The translations under genes and the position numbers were made by a program. Source: Planctomycetaceae bacterium (GTDB lineage: Bacteria > Planctomycetota > Planctomycetia > Pirellulales > Pirellulaceae). From it: DNA of 64,000 bases. The DNA is taken from positions 248,001-312,000 of the forward strand of contig PAPJ01000012.1 of assembly GCA_002709045.1 (NCBI GenBank), given 5' to 3'. Shown here one piece after another: positions 17,180 through 25,522 of the stretch (its first letter is position 1; the number at the start of each line of letters is the position of its first letter). The notes under the pieces were generated by a model, which searched no databases, was not told where the DNA came from, and saw only the letters and a list, made by a program, of their open reading frames with translations.

Positions 17180-18589
17180 CTAAGCTTTCTGCCTGCCCGA
17201 CCAAAATGAGACAATGGCGGCAGAGAGGACAGCCAGTCCGGTGAATACTGAAAGAAAGATAAAAAAGCTATTCGACAGTAATTGCTGCGTTTCGATTTGA
17301 AACTGCAGCCAACTCAAACTGCGATAAACCATGAATAAACTTGAACCGATAAACACCAATGGCAGAGCCGGATAAAACGGGGTGCGATAGCTTTGCTTGT
17401 CACCCAGTCCCTTATGACGGACTAAAAATACACTGACACCGATCAAGGCTAAAAATATCCACATAAAGGGAGACACGAACAGAACAAGCAGTTCAAATCC
17501 GTCCTCCTGTGATCCAAAGCCTATCACCATCATTAAAACGACAATTGTCTGCACAAATAGTGATCTGGCTGGCACGTTAAGGCGGTCGTTCCATTGCCCC
17601 AGCCAACGAAATACGGAAACCTGCTGACCAAGGGCGTGATAAATCCGAGCACTGGTAAACAACATCGCATTGACCGCACCTAATGCTGAAATGCATATCA
17701 AAATAGCCATCAGCTTTTCAGCATTTTCACCTGCAGTCAAGCGTAACATATCCGTTGCCGGTGTGTCCGATGCGGCTAAACCCTGTTGTCCAAGCGTCAG
17801 CAGCATTGCAATATTAATCAAAATATAAATAACCACGACCGTGAAAATACCAATTAGTAGTCCCCGAAGAATATTCTTCTCTGGTTCTTTAACCTCAGAT
17901 GCAACAAATGAAACGTCGTTCCAGCCACCATAAGTAAACATCACCAGTACCATAGCCAAAAGAAATCCATCTGTCGATTGACTTACAGAATCTGCCGGAA
18001 TCGGTGGCGAAGGGACAACAACTCCACCAGAAAATACTACACCAAAGGAAACAAGAATCAACAATAACAACGCTATCACTTTAACGCCCGTGAGCGCATT
18101 CTGAGTTCCCTTCCCGGCCTTCAAGCCTCGAAGATTCACAGCCAGCATGACAACCGTGGCTATAACAGCATAGACGACTCCACTGAATGTCTTATTTTCA
18201 GACAAGGGTAAAACTCGATGTGCGTACTCCCCAAAAAGAATTGCCATTGGGCCTGTGCTACCCGGTCGAATAATCCAGAATTCTATCCAGGCATAAACCG
18301 TTGCAACAGAATCATTAAAGCCGCAGCGTAAATAAGCATATTCACCACCATCCTCCGTAATGCTCGTTGCCAACTCGACATAACAAAGGGCGCCAATCAG
18401 AGCCAGGCTGCCGCCAAGTACCCAAACGCCAACAAGCCAGTATGCATCGGCAGTCTCCATTGCGATCTTCGGTGTCGTACTATAAATTCCGGCGCCAATA
18501 ATTATTCCCACAATGATGCCAGCGGCATCCATCGCTGACAACGAGCGTTTCGAAGTATCAAAATGTGGTTCAGACATAAACCACATCAT
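17180..18589 (-). CDS. APC-family amino acid permease
   Basis: The 469-residue integral membrane protein has about 12 hydrophobic helices and the APC N-terminal signature (DAAGIIVGIIIGAGIYSTTP), where the unwound GAG segment of helix 1 binds the substrate, plus YAWIEFWIIRPGS and FTYGGWNDVSFVASEVKEP in helix 6, typical of the L-type exchanger branch. It imports or exchanges amino acids across the inner membrane; the specificity is unknown. The start could also be the ATG at 18577. Its position before a sulfur amino-acid enzyme gene is suggestive but 113 bases separate them. Confidence 0.9.
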   Translation of the reverse strand: MMWFMSEPHFDTSKRSLSAMDAAGIIVGIIIGAGIYSTTPKIAMETADAYWLVGVWVLGGSLALIGALCYVELATSITEDGGEYAYLRCGFNDSVATVYAWIEFWIIRPGSTGPMAILFGEYAHRVLPLSENKTFSGVVYAVIATVVMLAVNLRGLKAGKGTQNALTGVKVIALLLLILVSFGVVFSGGVVVPSPPIPADSVSQSTDGFLLAMVLVMFTYGGWNDVSFVASEVKEPEKNILRGLLIGIFTVVVIYILINIAMLLTLGQQGLAASDTPATDMLRLTAGENAEKLMAILICISALGAVNAMLFTSARIYHALGQQVSVFRWLGQWNDRLNVPARSLFVQTIVVLMMVIGFGSQEDGFELLVLFVSPFMWIFLALIGVSVFLVRHKGLGDKQSYRTPFYPALPLVFIGSSLFMVYRSLSWLQFQIETQQLLSNSFFIFLSVFTGLAVLSAAIVSFWSGRQKA

Positions 18590-18645
18590 ACACCGCGAAA
18601 AGAAGTTGTTTACCCGACATCCGATCTCTGCATAGAATCAACTAA

Positions 18646-19518
18646 ATGACTGACTCTGAAAAACTGGCCGAAAAGCCGGCTGCCGAAGCACCGCCGGAAG
18701 CGAACAACGCCGCCGATTGGCGTTTTCGCTGGCATGAAATCATTTTCGAAGCTGATACACCCAAAGGAAAAGCCTTTGATGTTGGACTGCTGATTGCCAT
18801 TGTTATCAGCGTTATCATCGTTATGCTGCAGAGCGTAAGCGCCATTGAAGAGCGTTTTGGTGCCATTCTCAACATCACCGAGTGGACAATCACCATCGGT
18901 TTCAGCATCGAATACGCCCTGCGTATTGCCTGCGTACGTCAACCATTTCGCTACATCTTCAGCTTCTGGGGTATTGTTGACCTACTCTCGGTGCTGCCAA
19001 CTTACATGGGCCTGATCATCCCCGGTTCTCAATCTTTCTCGGTAGTCAGAGTTCTACGACTAATTCGTGTTTTCAGAATTTTTAAACTGAACAACTACAT
19101 TCAGGAATCGCGAGTACTGCTAGAGGCATTAAAAGCTGCTCGCCCAAAGATCATTGTTTTTCTCTTGGTAGTGATGAGTTTGATTTTGGTAATGGGAACC
19201 ACTGTCTATGTCATCGAAAACTTGTTCAGCGAAAAAACACAATTCACATCTATTCCTAAAAGCATTTACTGGGCTATCGTCACGATCACGACAGTCGGCT
19301 ACGGCGATATTGCACCTCAAACAATCCCCGGACAAACCATCGCAGCCATTGCTATGATTCTTGGTTATGCCATCATCATTGTCCCCAGCGGAATCTTTTC
19401 GGTGGAGATCATTGCTGCTTCAAAGGCCCAGACGAACACTCAGGTATGCCTGACCTGTACGAAGGAAGGTCACGATGATGATGCCATGTACTGCAAGTAC
19501 TGTGGCTCAAAGCTTTAA
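18646..19518 (+). CDS. Voltage-gated-type potassium channel with C-terminal zinc ribbon
   Basis: The 290-residue protein has six membrane helices. The fourth carries the voltage-sensor arginines (VVRVLRLIRVFRIFKL), and the pore loop has the potassium selectivity filter in TITTVGYGDIAPQT. After helix S6 (IAAIAMILGYAIIIVPSGIF) comes a short cytoplasmic tail with two CxxC pairs (CLTC and CKYC, 15 residues apart), a rubredoxin-like zinc ribbon. It would conduct potassium in response to membrane depolarisation; the ribbon may bind a metal or assist assembly. The start has no clear ribosome site. It stands alone on the plus strand, convergent with the LarA-like gene. Confidence 0.92.
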   Translation: MTDSEKLAEKPAAEAPPEANNAADWRFRWHEIIFEADTPKGKAFDVGLLIAIVISVIIVMLQSVSAIEERFGAILNITEWTITIGFSIEYALRIACVRQPFRYIFSFWGIVDLLSVLPTYMGLIIPGSQSFSVVRVLRLIRVFRIFKLNNYIQESRVLLEALKAARPKIIVFLLVVMSLILVMGTTVYVIENLFSEKTQFTSIPKSIYWAIVTITTVGYGDIAPQTIPGQTIAAIAMILGYAIIIVPSGIFSVEIIAASKAQTNTQVCLTCTKEGHDDDAMYCKYCGSKL

Positions 19519-19530
19519 TCAGCAGGCCGA

Positions 19531-20811
19531 TTAGTCGTTGAGTACATCCGTCACAAAATCCGGAAGATTTCCATCCTCATCAAACGGCAACGGCTGCAGG
19601 TCACTAATCTGCTGTAGATCTTCACGCTGCTGAACCTGTTCCAGATAAGACTCACTGCAGACAAATTCGGCAACGTCAAGCGTGTTACGAATCCACACAA
19701 ACCGAATATCCTGCGGTTCGGTCAATCCAACTGACTGGGTAATGACATCAAAGATCTCTGCGTCTGTTTCATAATCTAGCGGACTCATTGCAGCTGTAAT
19801 ATGACCACCGGTGATGCAGTTAATCCGAGTGATTTTTTGATCTACCTCTCGTGCTACCCTGCTGCGGCAAAATTCTGACATACCAAGTCCGGTGGCATTA
19901 CCATGCGTTGCAGGTGTCAGGCCTCGCATCGCAATATACTTGACTCGCGGAGTCTCATCGCCTGTCGCACTATGATCATTATATTTTCGACCAATCACAT
20001 TCGTATCCATTCCCGAACCACTGATATCTTTACCCATTTCATCAATTGCAAGAAACTGCACCTCATCGAAAGGAATGCTAGGCATATACTTTTTGGCCAA
20101 AATCAAAAGCTCTTTTTCGCGCGACTCAAAATTTTCCGGAGCCACCGCATCTACCAAGGCAGTATGATCAAACTGATTTTCCACCAGCGCCAACCCGGCG
20201 ACTACGCCGCATTTATCAAGTACTTCCTTCGCTACACTACGTACAATTTGACCAAAGCTGTAATCATTGATTGCCCGATGATAGATTTTGGCTCCATTAT
20301 GTTTGCCAAGTCCGATAAGCATCATCTTCATCAATCCACTCTCGATGTCACCGGCAAAGTTAGTATGGGGTTTAATGCGATTGCAAACCACAACATGATC
20401 TGCTTCCCAGGCGTTTTTATCGAAGTGCACAGGAAAACCTTCAGCTGCCTGACAAACAATATGAGTTTCCATCGTGGCTTTTATGGGACAGCCCAAAAAT
20501 TCTTCGGTCATGCCATAGCCTTCCACAATGGCGCGTTGACCTTCAGCAGTACCTCCGCCATGACTACCCATAGCAGGAACAACGAACGGCACTCCTGCTA
20601 AAGCCTGCACATGCTGAACAATCCCGCGAATGGCGATATTGATATTAGCGATACCTCGACTACCTGCCGAAATTGCAACGGTATCACCTGGTTTAATTTT
20701 TTTTGCCAGATCCAGTTTCGTTAACTGGGCTTCAACCTCTGCTGCCACATCATTGCATTCCACTGCCTGAAAATGCTGGCGGACTTTGAATACTCTTGGT
20801 AAATCAGCCAT
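19531..20811 (-). CDS. LarA-like (lactate racemase domain, nickel-pincer family) isomerase
   Basis: The 426-residue protein resembles the DUF2088/LarA superfamily: AISAGSRG near residue 50, PAMGSHGGGTAEGQ with a conserved histidine, RIKPHTNFAGDIESG, then MKMMLIGLGKHNGAKIYHRA, where lysine and histidine sit where LarA holds its pincer cofactor and nickel, and GGHITAAMSPLDYETD. LarA racemises D- and L-lactate, but most relatives act on other 2-hydroxyacids. Cofactor genes larB, larC and larE are not seen here. The exact residue correspondence needs a structure-based alignment. It is monocistronic between convergent and divergent neighbours. Confidence 0.78.
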   Translation of the reverse strand: MADLPRVFKVRQHFQAVECNDVAAEVEAQLTKLDLAKKIKPGDTVAISAGSRGIANINIAIRGIVQHVQALAGVPFVVPAMGSHGGGTAEGQRAIVEGYGMTEEFLGCPIKATMETHIVCQAAEGFPVHFDKNAWEADHVVVCNRIKPHTNFAGDIESGLMKMMLIGLGKHNGAKIYHRAINDYSFGQIVRSVAKEVLDKCGVVAGLALVENQFDHTALVDAVAPENFESREKELLILAKKYMPSIPFDEVQFLAIDEMGKDISGSGMDTNVIGRKYNDHSATGDETPRVKYIAMRGLTPATHGNATGLGMSEFCRSRVAREVDQKITRINCITGGHITAAMSPLDYETDAEIFDVITQSVGLTEPQDIRFVWIRNTLDVAEFVCSESYLEQVQQREDLQQISDLQPLPFDEDGNLPDFVTDVLND

Positions 20812-20930
20812 AAAATGAATGCCTTTCCCTTTTGCCGAAAAAGTCGGTGAACTTGAAGGTGATAATTCGTGTACTTTCTATTATGCCGGAACAATAGTTA
20901 CCACCCAACAGGGAGCCTTGCTGTTTTTAA

Positions 20931-22274
20931 CTAACTCTTAAAGTCGAGATGTTTTCGGAGTCGTGTTCGCCAACCTTCAATTTTACCGGCATCGAGTCCC
21001 TGATAGTGTATTTTTAGGTATTCGCCTATTTTCAGATAGATTGCCTGCTTCTGTTCTTCAGTCAGAATCTTAGCCGCGCGATATCTGCGACTATCGGGAC
21101 TTTTACCTACTGCCACACATCGATACAAAAAAGCCCGGTCATATTCGCTGCGAAGCTTCAGCGCACCTAGTTCTTCCAGAGCGGCAATCAATGACTCCCG
21201 GTCAAATTGGAAGTGGTTTACAGTCTCCACCAGCTCAATGCCATAGATCCAATTGGAATCGCGATGACGGAAATCCCCGCCGTAAATCTGAGCCGCCTCA
21301 AATCCTATGGCATGAATGACGTTGCTCAACAGCCCCATCGCCTGTTCGTTCAAATATTTTCCTGCCACTTCCGAAGCTGTTTTCTTCCCTACATTCTGCA
21401 GTAGCCACATCGCTCCGGTTGCTACTGGATTCGCTCCCCAGGCAAAACGCCCCGCATAGACTGCACCACTGGCATAATTGAGCAGAGGTTTGGCTTTCTT
21501 ATAAACGCCATACGCTTTCACCGCCTTGGATATATATCCATACAAACTCTGAATGTTCATTTGTTTCACATTCAATGGAAGTTCATCCATGACCACCAAT
21601 GTCTGCAGACAAACACGACTTGCTGCAAACATAATTTGCTCGGCACTAGTTTCCATCAGCGGAAATTCCGCAGTTGGCTGATAAATGCGCGCCACCGATT
21701 CCGCTATGCTTAGGGCCTCGTTACGAAGCATGCGGACTTGCAGCTGACCTTCGATGGTGTATTTATTCTGCAATATATTCTCAAAAACCCGTTTGGCCTG
21801 CTGCTCTAAAAACACTATCGTTTGTCGGTCTTTTTCCATTAATTCGACCAGTACATCATCCTCGGGCAGGTCTCCCCGGGCTACCGCTGCCTGCAGGCCT
21901 TCATCCATATCGATCGGAACTGGAAACTCAGACCATTCATGAAAGGCGATCAGTTTTTGAGTTAAGTTGGTATGGCGCTGATCAAGCTGACGCGCGAGTA
22001 CTTCCATTGTTTCCTGTTGTTGTGCAAGTTCCTCTTCCCAGGCCATTAAAGGATCAGCCTGATCACCAAGATGTTCCAGAACAAGACTTCCGGAGCGAAT
22101 CGACAATGGCTTGCGAATGAGGACTGACAAACAGATTAAACCAACCGCAGAAATAGCATATGCAAGATAACGAATCTCTAACGTCACTTCTGCACGATCG
22201 ATAATCAATGCCATCGCAAAAATCACCAGCATGGCAACAAAACAAATCACGTTTTTGATGCGATCGCCATTCAT
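20931..22274 (-). CDS. Membrane-anchored protein of unknown function in polysaccharide operon
   Basis: The 447-residue protein starts with two closely spaced membrane helices (VICFVAMLVIFAMALIID and LAYAISAVGLICLSVLI), followed by a coiled-coil-prone stretch (WEEELAQQQETMEVLARQLD, about residues 78-100). A hydrophobic, glycine/alanine-rich stretch lies near 260-310 (LLNYASGAVYAGRFAWGANP). The C-terminal third is helical and charged and would be cytoplasmic. No family is recognised. Its ATG overlaps the stop of the flippase gene (22271-22274), so the two are translationally coupled, and it probably assists surface-polysaccharide export or assembly. Confidence 0.75.
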   Translation of the reverse strand: MNGDRIKNVICFVAMLVIFAMALIIDRAEVTLEIRYLAYAISAVGLICLSVLIRKPLSIRSGSLVLEHLGDQADPLMAWEEELAQQQETMEVLARQLDQRHTNLTQKLIAFHEWSEFPVPIDMDEGLQAAVARGDLPEDDVLVELMEKDRQTIVFLEQQAKRVFENILQNKYTIEGQLQVRMLRNEALSIAESVARIYQPTAEFPLMETSAEQIMFAASRVCLQTLVVMDELPLNVKQMNIQSLYGYISKAVKAYGVYKKAKPLLNYASGAVYAGRFAWGANPVATGAMWLLQNVGKKTASEVAGKYLNEQAMGLLSNVIHAIGFEAAQIYGGDFRHRDSNWIYGIELVETVNHFQFDRESLIAALEELGALKLRSEYDRAFLYRCVAVGKSPDSRRYRAAKILTEEQKQAIYLKIGEYLKIHYQGLDAGKIEGWRTRLRKHLDFKS

Positions 22275-23830
22275 AGAGTCACCTCATGCCCGCGTTTGAG
22301 AAACGGCATGACCGATTGCTGAATCCGTGACCACATTAGTACTGCATAAGCGGTGACTCCAATACTAATAGCGATTGGTAATCGAATATATAAACTCCAC
22401 TCTGCCTTGACCATCAAATCCTGAATAAACCATACCAGAACACCCATTAACAGCGAACGCGACAGTATTTGTACAAAATCCAATAAGAGTGGTCCTGCCA
22501 GAAGCCCCACCCGCGAAAAACAAAATATCAGATATGGGATCGTTATAAAAATCAACACGATCGAGTAGCTTGCTGCCACGGCCACACTGACTGCATCTGC
22601 GACTGAGACATCGGGGCCAAACTCAAAATAATTGGCAAACCAATAAGCTGCTCCATAACCCTGAGCCTGAAGTCCCAGGAGAATGAATGCGGCGGCCAGC
22701 AATTTCCCTGTTTGACCGGCAGATGCCAGTAAGCTGCCGGAAATATTAATAAGACCGTGAACACAAATAGCCGGTGCCAGCGCGAATAACATCACTGCGG
22801 CCTCATCCCAATTAGGCCCGCTAATCAACTGGGCAACGTCAGTACTCACTACTGTCAGTCCGATGCCGGCTGGCATCAACAGGATTGCTGTAAACCGGTA
22901 AAAGTCTGTTGCAATACGATAATAATCTTTCGCCTTCTTTCGAGTGCGTGACAATGAGGGCAGCATTACACTCGTAACCGGGTCCGTCACAAAATAAACC
23001 GGCTTCATCATAAGATTATACATAGCCGTATACATTCCCAGTAATCGCTGACCGGTCTGGGTGCTGCCAAAAATAACTGCTAATAAAACTTTGTCAAGAT
23101 TTTGGCCGGCGTAAAAAACCAGGCTGCTGAGCGAATAATTGCCACTGAAAGCCAATAGCTGTTTGATATCAGCCTTTACAAATCTGCCGGGGCGCCACCG
23201 ACCAAAAAACCAGTATCCCAATGTATTCAATGAGATTTGCGCATATTCCATAGCGACAAGAGCCAGAATTCCGGCTGTCAGTACTTCCTGTTTTACCTGC
23301 ATGGCGACCGCCACCGAAACAACTGCTGCTGCGATTTGACCTGCCAGCCGAATGGCGGCAATGCGCCCCAGCTTCATCTCTCGCTGTAGTCCCGCAAGGT
23401 GAGTTAATCCCAACGTGTCAACCAATGTGGTGCCAGCAAACGTCCAGCTTATCCAAATAAGTTCAGGCACCTGAAATATTCTACTAAACAAATGTCCCAG
23501 TCCACCTGTAAGTAATGTCGCTGCCACGCCCAAAAGTAACGTCATGTGAAATACGCCTGAACGCTGACTCAAAGATAAATTTTCAGACTGTACGGCTGCT
23601 GTCGACAGCCCCAGAGTAGCGGCCATTCGAGGTAACATCAGCAATGGAATCACCATCCCATAGAGCCCAAATGGCTCCGGGCCGAGTAGTCTGTAGAGTG
23701 CCGCGGCTGCACCCACGGCAACTATCTGTCGGGCAATCTGCAGGATCAACACCTTGCGGGTTTCCCGCTGCACCTGATCGCAACCAGTTGCAACTGGTTG
23801 CTCCATTTCGTTTTGCCCGCTGTCTACCAT
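22271..23830 (-). CDS. Polysaccharide/O-antigen flippase-like membrane protein (MOP superfamily)
   Basis: The 519-residue protein has about 12-14 hydrophobic helices and the pattern of Wzx/RfbX-type polysaccharide transporters: a first helix with VGAAAALYRLLGPEPFGLYG, LLAFSGNYSLSSLVFYAGQNLDK, and LGMYTAMYNLMMKPVYFVTDPVTSVMLPSLS. Such proteins flip lipid-linked oligosaccharides across the inner membrane. It lies 34 bases after a glycosyltransferase gene and overlaps the downstream membrane unknown, forming a three-gene operon for a surface glycan. Confidence 0.88.
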   Translation of the reverse strand: MVDSGQNEMEQPVATGCDQVQRETRKVLILQIARQIVAVGAAAALYRLLGPEPFGLYGMVIPLLMLPRMAATLGLSTAAVQSENLSLSQRSGVFHMTLLLGVAATLLTGGLGHLFSRIFQVPELIWISWTFAGTTLVDTLGLTHLAGLQREMKLGRIAAIRLAGQIAAAVVSVAVAMQVKQEVLTAGILALVAMEYAQISLNTLGYWFFGRWRPGRFVKADIKQLLAFSGNYSLSSLVFYAGQNLDKVLLAVIFGSTQTGQRLLGMYTAMYNLMMKPVYFVTDPVTSVMLPSLSRTRKKAKDYYRIATDFYRFTAILLMPAGIGLTVVSTDVAQLISGPNWDEAAVMLFALAPAICVHGLINISGSLLASAGQTGKLLAAAFILLGLQAQGYGAAYWFANYFEFGPDVSVADAVSVAVAASYSIVLIFITIPYLIFCFSRVGLLAGPLLLDFVQILSRSLLMGVLVWFIQDLMVKAEWSLYIRLPIAISIGVTAYAVLMWSRIQQSVMPFLKRGHEVTL

Positions 23831-23864
23831 GTTCTCTGATTGGGTCTCCCTGCAAGCCGGTTAG

Positions 23865-24752
23865 TTACCCGAACAGGCCATACCAAAAAATACAACGTAG
23901 CGCACTGACTCCATCCTTCCAGCCAATCTTTTTACCTTCTTCATAAGATCGTCGCTGATAACTAATAGGTCGCTCAAAAAAACGTGTGCCATTTTTTTTG
24001 GCGCGTCTGGCCAACTTGGCCGTCATTTCAATCTCTATGCCAAAGCGGTTCTCTTTCATTCCCGGGGCAATCTCCTGAATCAGCGGGCGCCGAAATAACT
24101 TATAGCAAGTTTCTACGTCCGTAAATTTTAGGCGCGTCACAAGATTACAGAGCCAGGTAATGAATCCGTTCACGGCCATATGCCAGGCCGGCGAATCAGC
24201 CTTCTCCTTTATTTGGAAACGTGAGCCGTAAACAATGTCGGCACGATCCTCAATGATCGGCTGAAGCAGATAGCGAAACTCACCGGGATCATATTCCAGA
24301 TCAGCATCCTGTATGACAATGACATCACCAGTCGCTTGTTGAAATCCCGTCCGTACCGCTGCGCCCTTTCCCTTATTTTGAACGTGGCAAACAATCGTTA
24401 AATCTTCATCATCTTTCATCTTATCGAGCAGCTCACGCGTACCATCGGTGCTACCATCATCCACCAGAACCATCTCCAGGTTCAGACCTATCGAACGAAC
24501 CTTTTCAACAACTTCCTGTAGCGTTCTTACCTCGTTGTAAATCGGAATCACAACCGATAATCTGAAGTCCTTGGGCAGCACATAAATTCCGGCGCGACCA
24601 CATAAGTCACTGCCGAGCATGCTTACAAGTTGGTGGTAGTTTGTAGAAATCGGATCGTCGTCATCGGAGCCGGTGGTGACTTCAGTAATCGCCTCTGACA
24701 CTTTCGATCTTTCGTCGTCGGTTAATAAATCAGATTGAAATGGAGGTCGCAT
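23865..24752 (-). CDS. Family 2 glycosyltransferase (dolichyl/polyprenyl-phosphate sugar synthase type)
   Basis: The protein of about 295 residues has a cytoplasmic N-terminal extension of about 65 residues and then a GT-A domain: LSVVIPIYNEVRTLQEVVEKV, LVDDGSTDGTRELL, NKGKGAAVRTGFQQATGDV, IQDADLEYDPGE with the metal-binding DAD, and GSRFQ. It transfers a sugar from a nucleotide donor to polyprenyl phosphate or a related lipid acceptor. No C-terminal membrane helices are present. ATG at 24752 is preferred over an in-frame TTG at 24764. It heads the operon with flippase and membrane unknown. Confidence 0.9.
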   Translation of the reverse strand: MRPPFQSDLLTDDERSKVSEAITEVTTGSDDDDPISTNYHQLVSMLGSDLCGRAGIYVLPKDFRLSVVIPIYNEVRTLQEVVEKVRSIGLNLEMVLVDDGSTDGTRELLDKMKDDEDLTIVCHVQNKGKGAAVRTGFQQATGDVIVIQDADLEYDPGEFRYLLQPIIEDRADIVYGSRFQIKEKADSPAWHMAVNGFITWLCNLVTRLKFTDVETCYKLFRRPLIQEIAPGMKENRFGIEIEMTAKLARRAKKNGTRFFERPISYQRRSYEEGKKIGWKDGVSALRCIFWYGLFG

Positions 24753-24992
24753 CGAAGCTCTCAAATGAAGTGTCTGCTGTCCGCTGGCGATGAAAGAATA
24801 ATAAAAATCAGTCTCTATAATCTGCAGAGAATACCAAAGAATTAACTGTGTCGGCCATACGAATTTTCAAAACGAGTGTCAACTCAATGACCAAAACCGA
24901 AATAAAAAAACACCGGAAAAGAATACTTGGAAAATCTGATGCTGCTTCCTTGACATTTTAATTACATTCGTAAAAATGGCTCGTGTTGTTTG

Positions 24993-25037
24993 GAACCAAG
25001 GTTGGTTCTTCGCAAAGTTCTTTCCGAACTTTGCTTT
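24993..25037 (+). other. Two adjacent hairpins, possible small-RNA 3' end
   Basis: The first inverted repeat is gaaccaa (24993-24999) against ttggttc (25002-25008), a 16-base near-palindrome that could be a protein site as well as a hairpin. The second pairs gcaaagttc (25012-25020) with gaactttgc (25026-25034) perfectly over nine pairs around a five-base loop, followed by only three T residues. A TTGACA at 24950 lies upstream, but the matching -10 (TAAAAA) is poor. Confidence 0.4.
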
Positions 25038-25244
25038 CAAATGACAGTGGTCTGCTTGATCCTCATCACTTAGCAGATCCTGTTGTTAAAAATTTTTCTT
25101 TGAAAAAAGAGCTTCAATTCTGCGCTACCGGTATGCGCTGAAGGTTGTTCTATTTCCAAAGTAGAACAGAAGCAAATTTGAAAAGTGGCTCAATGAAGAA
25201 CTCTTGGTCGATAATGACATTCCCAATACATAGATATGTACTTT

Positions 25245-25344
25245 TATAACATTAGTACAGCAAAGCCTTGGGGAGCGACGACTGATCGGAGCGACAGTCG
25301 ACGACTTAGGTCGTGGCTCGGAGGTCCTCCCTAATGCTTTTTTT
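25245..25344 (+). ncRNA. Candidate structured small RNA ending in a U tract
   Basis: A -10-like TATAAC (25245-25250) precedes an RNA-like region starting near 25257. An outer stem pairs ttggggag (25268-25275) with ctccctaa (25327-25334), extended by gca (25260) with tgc (25335), and is followed directly by seven T. Inside, cgactg (25279) pairs with cagtcg (25295) and acgac (25301) with gtcgt (25310) around a four-base loop. An alternative stem of gagcgacgac (25273) with gtcgtggctc (25310) has one mismatch and excludes the inner stems. No -35 element is clear. It does not match the RNase P, tmRNA, SRP, THF or c-di-GMP motifs as far as I can judge by eye. Confidence 0.5.
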
Positions 25345-25380
25345 GGCATTACTGCGCACGGATCGCGCAGAGCAGCCAAC

Positions 25381-25422
25381 GGCGGTGAGATGCAAACCAA
25401 AAGTCATCTCCCGCCTTTTTTT
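25381..25422 (+). terminator. Strong intrinsic terminator upstream of folK
   Basis: The arms ggcgg-t-gagatg (25381-25392) and catctc-ccgcc (25405-25415) pair perfectly apart from one bulged T and are followed by seven T (25416-25422). It lies about 100 bases before the folK start, so it either ends a small RNA made upstream or acts as an attenuator in the folK-panC-lgt leader. A further six-pair hairpin (25352-25370) lies just before it. Confidence 0.8.
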
Positions 25423-25522
25423 ACGCGCCTGGACATCTTCTTGTTCAGTCTTCGATCGAAAAAATATTAAAATCGAACTCACATACGATCGCGGTATTTC
25501 TTACTTAAGCATGTTATCCATT

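Larger units (their letters stand above)
24753..25522. other. Long intergenic region with several strong hairpins
   Basis: This 770-base stretch separates divergent genes and shows no convincing protein frame; the frames that span it overlap the hairpins and have no domain. It contains a near-perfect -35-like TTGACA at 24950-24955, a palindrome at 24993-25008, a nine-pair hairpin at 25012-25034, an inverted repeat tacata-ga-tatgta at 25227-25240, a branched RNA-like fold ending in seven T at 25260-25344, a six-pair hairpin at 25352-25370 and a perfect terminator at 25381-25422. The density of structure indicates one or more non-coding RNAs or a leader for the folK operon. Confidence 0.6.

Noticed and set aside
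25245..25344. Assignment of the structured RNA to 6S, SRP, c-di-GMP or THF riboswitch classes
   Set aside because: I compared the conserved cores by eye; only a short GCAAAGCC resembles the c-di-GMP class and the rest of that motif is missing.
25125..25400. 91-codon minus-strand frame across the hairpin-rich intergenic region
   Set aside because: It runs through the strong hairpins and terminator, has no ribosome site and no domain; RNA structure explains the region better.
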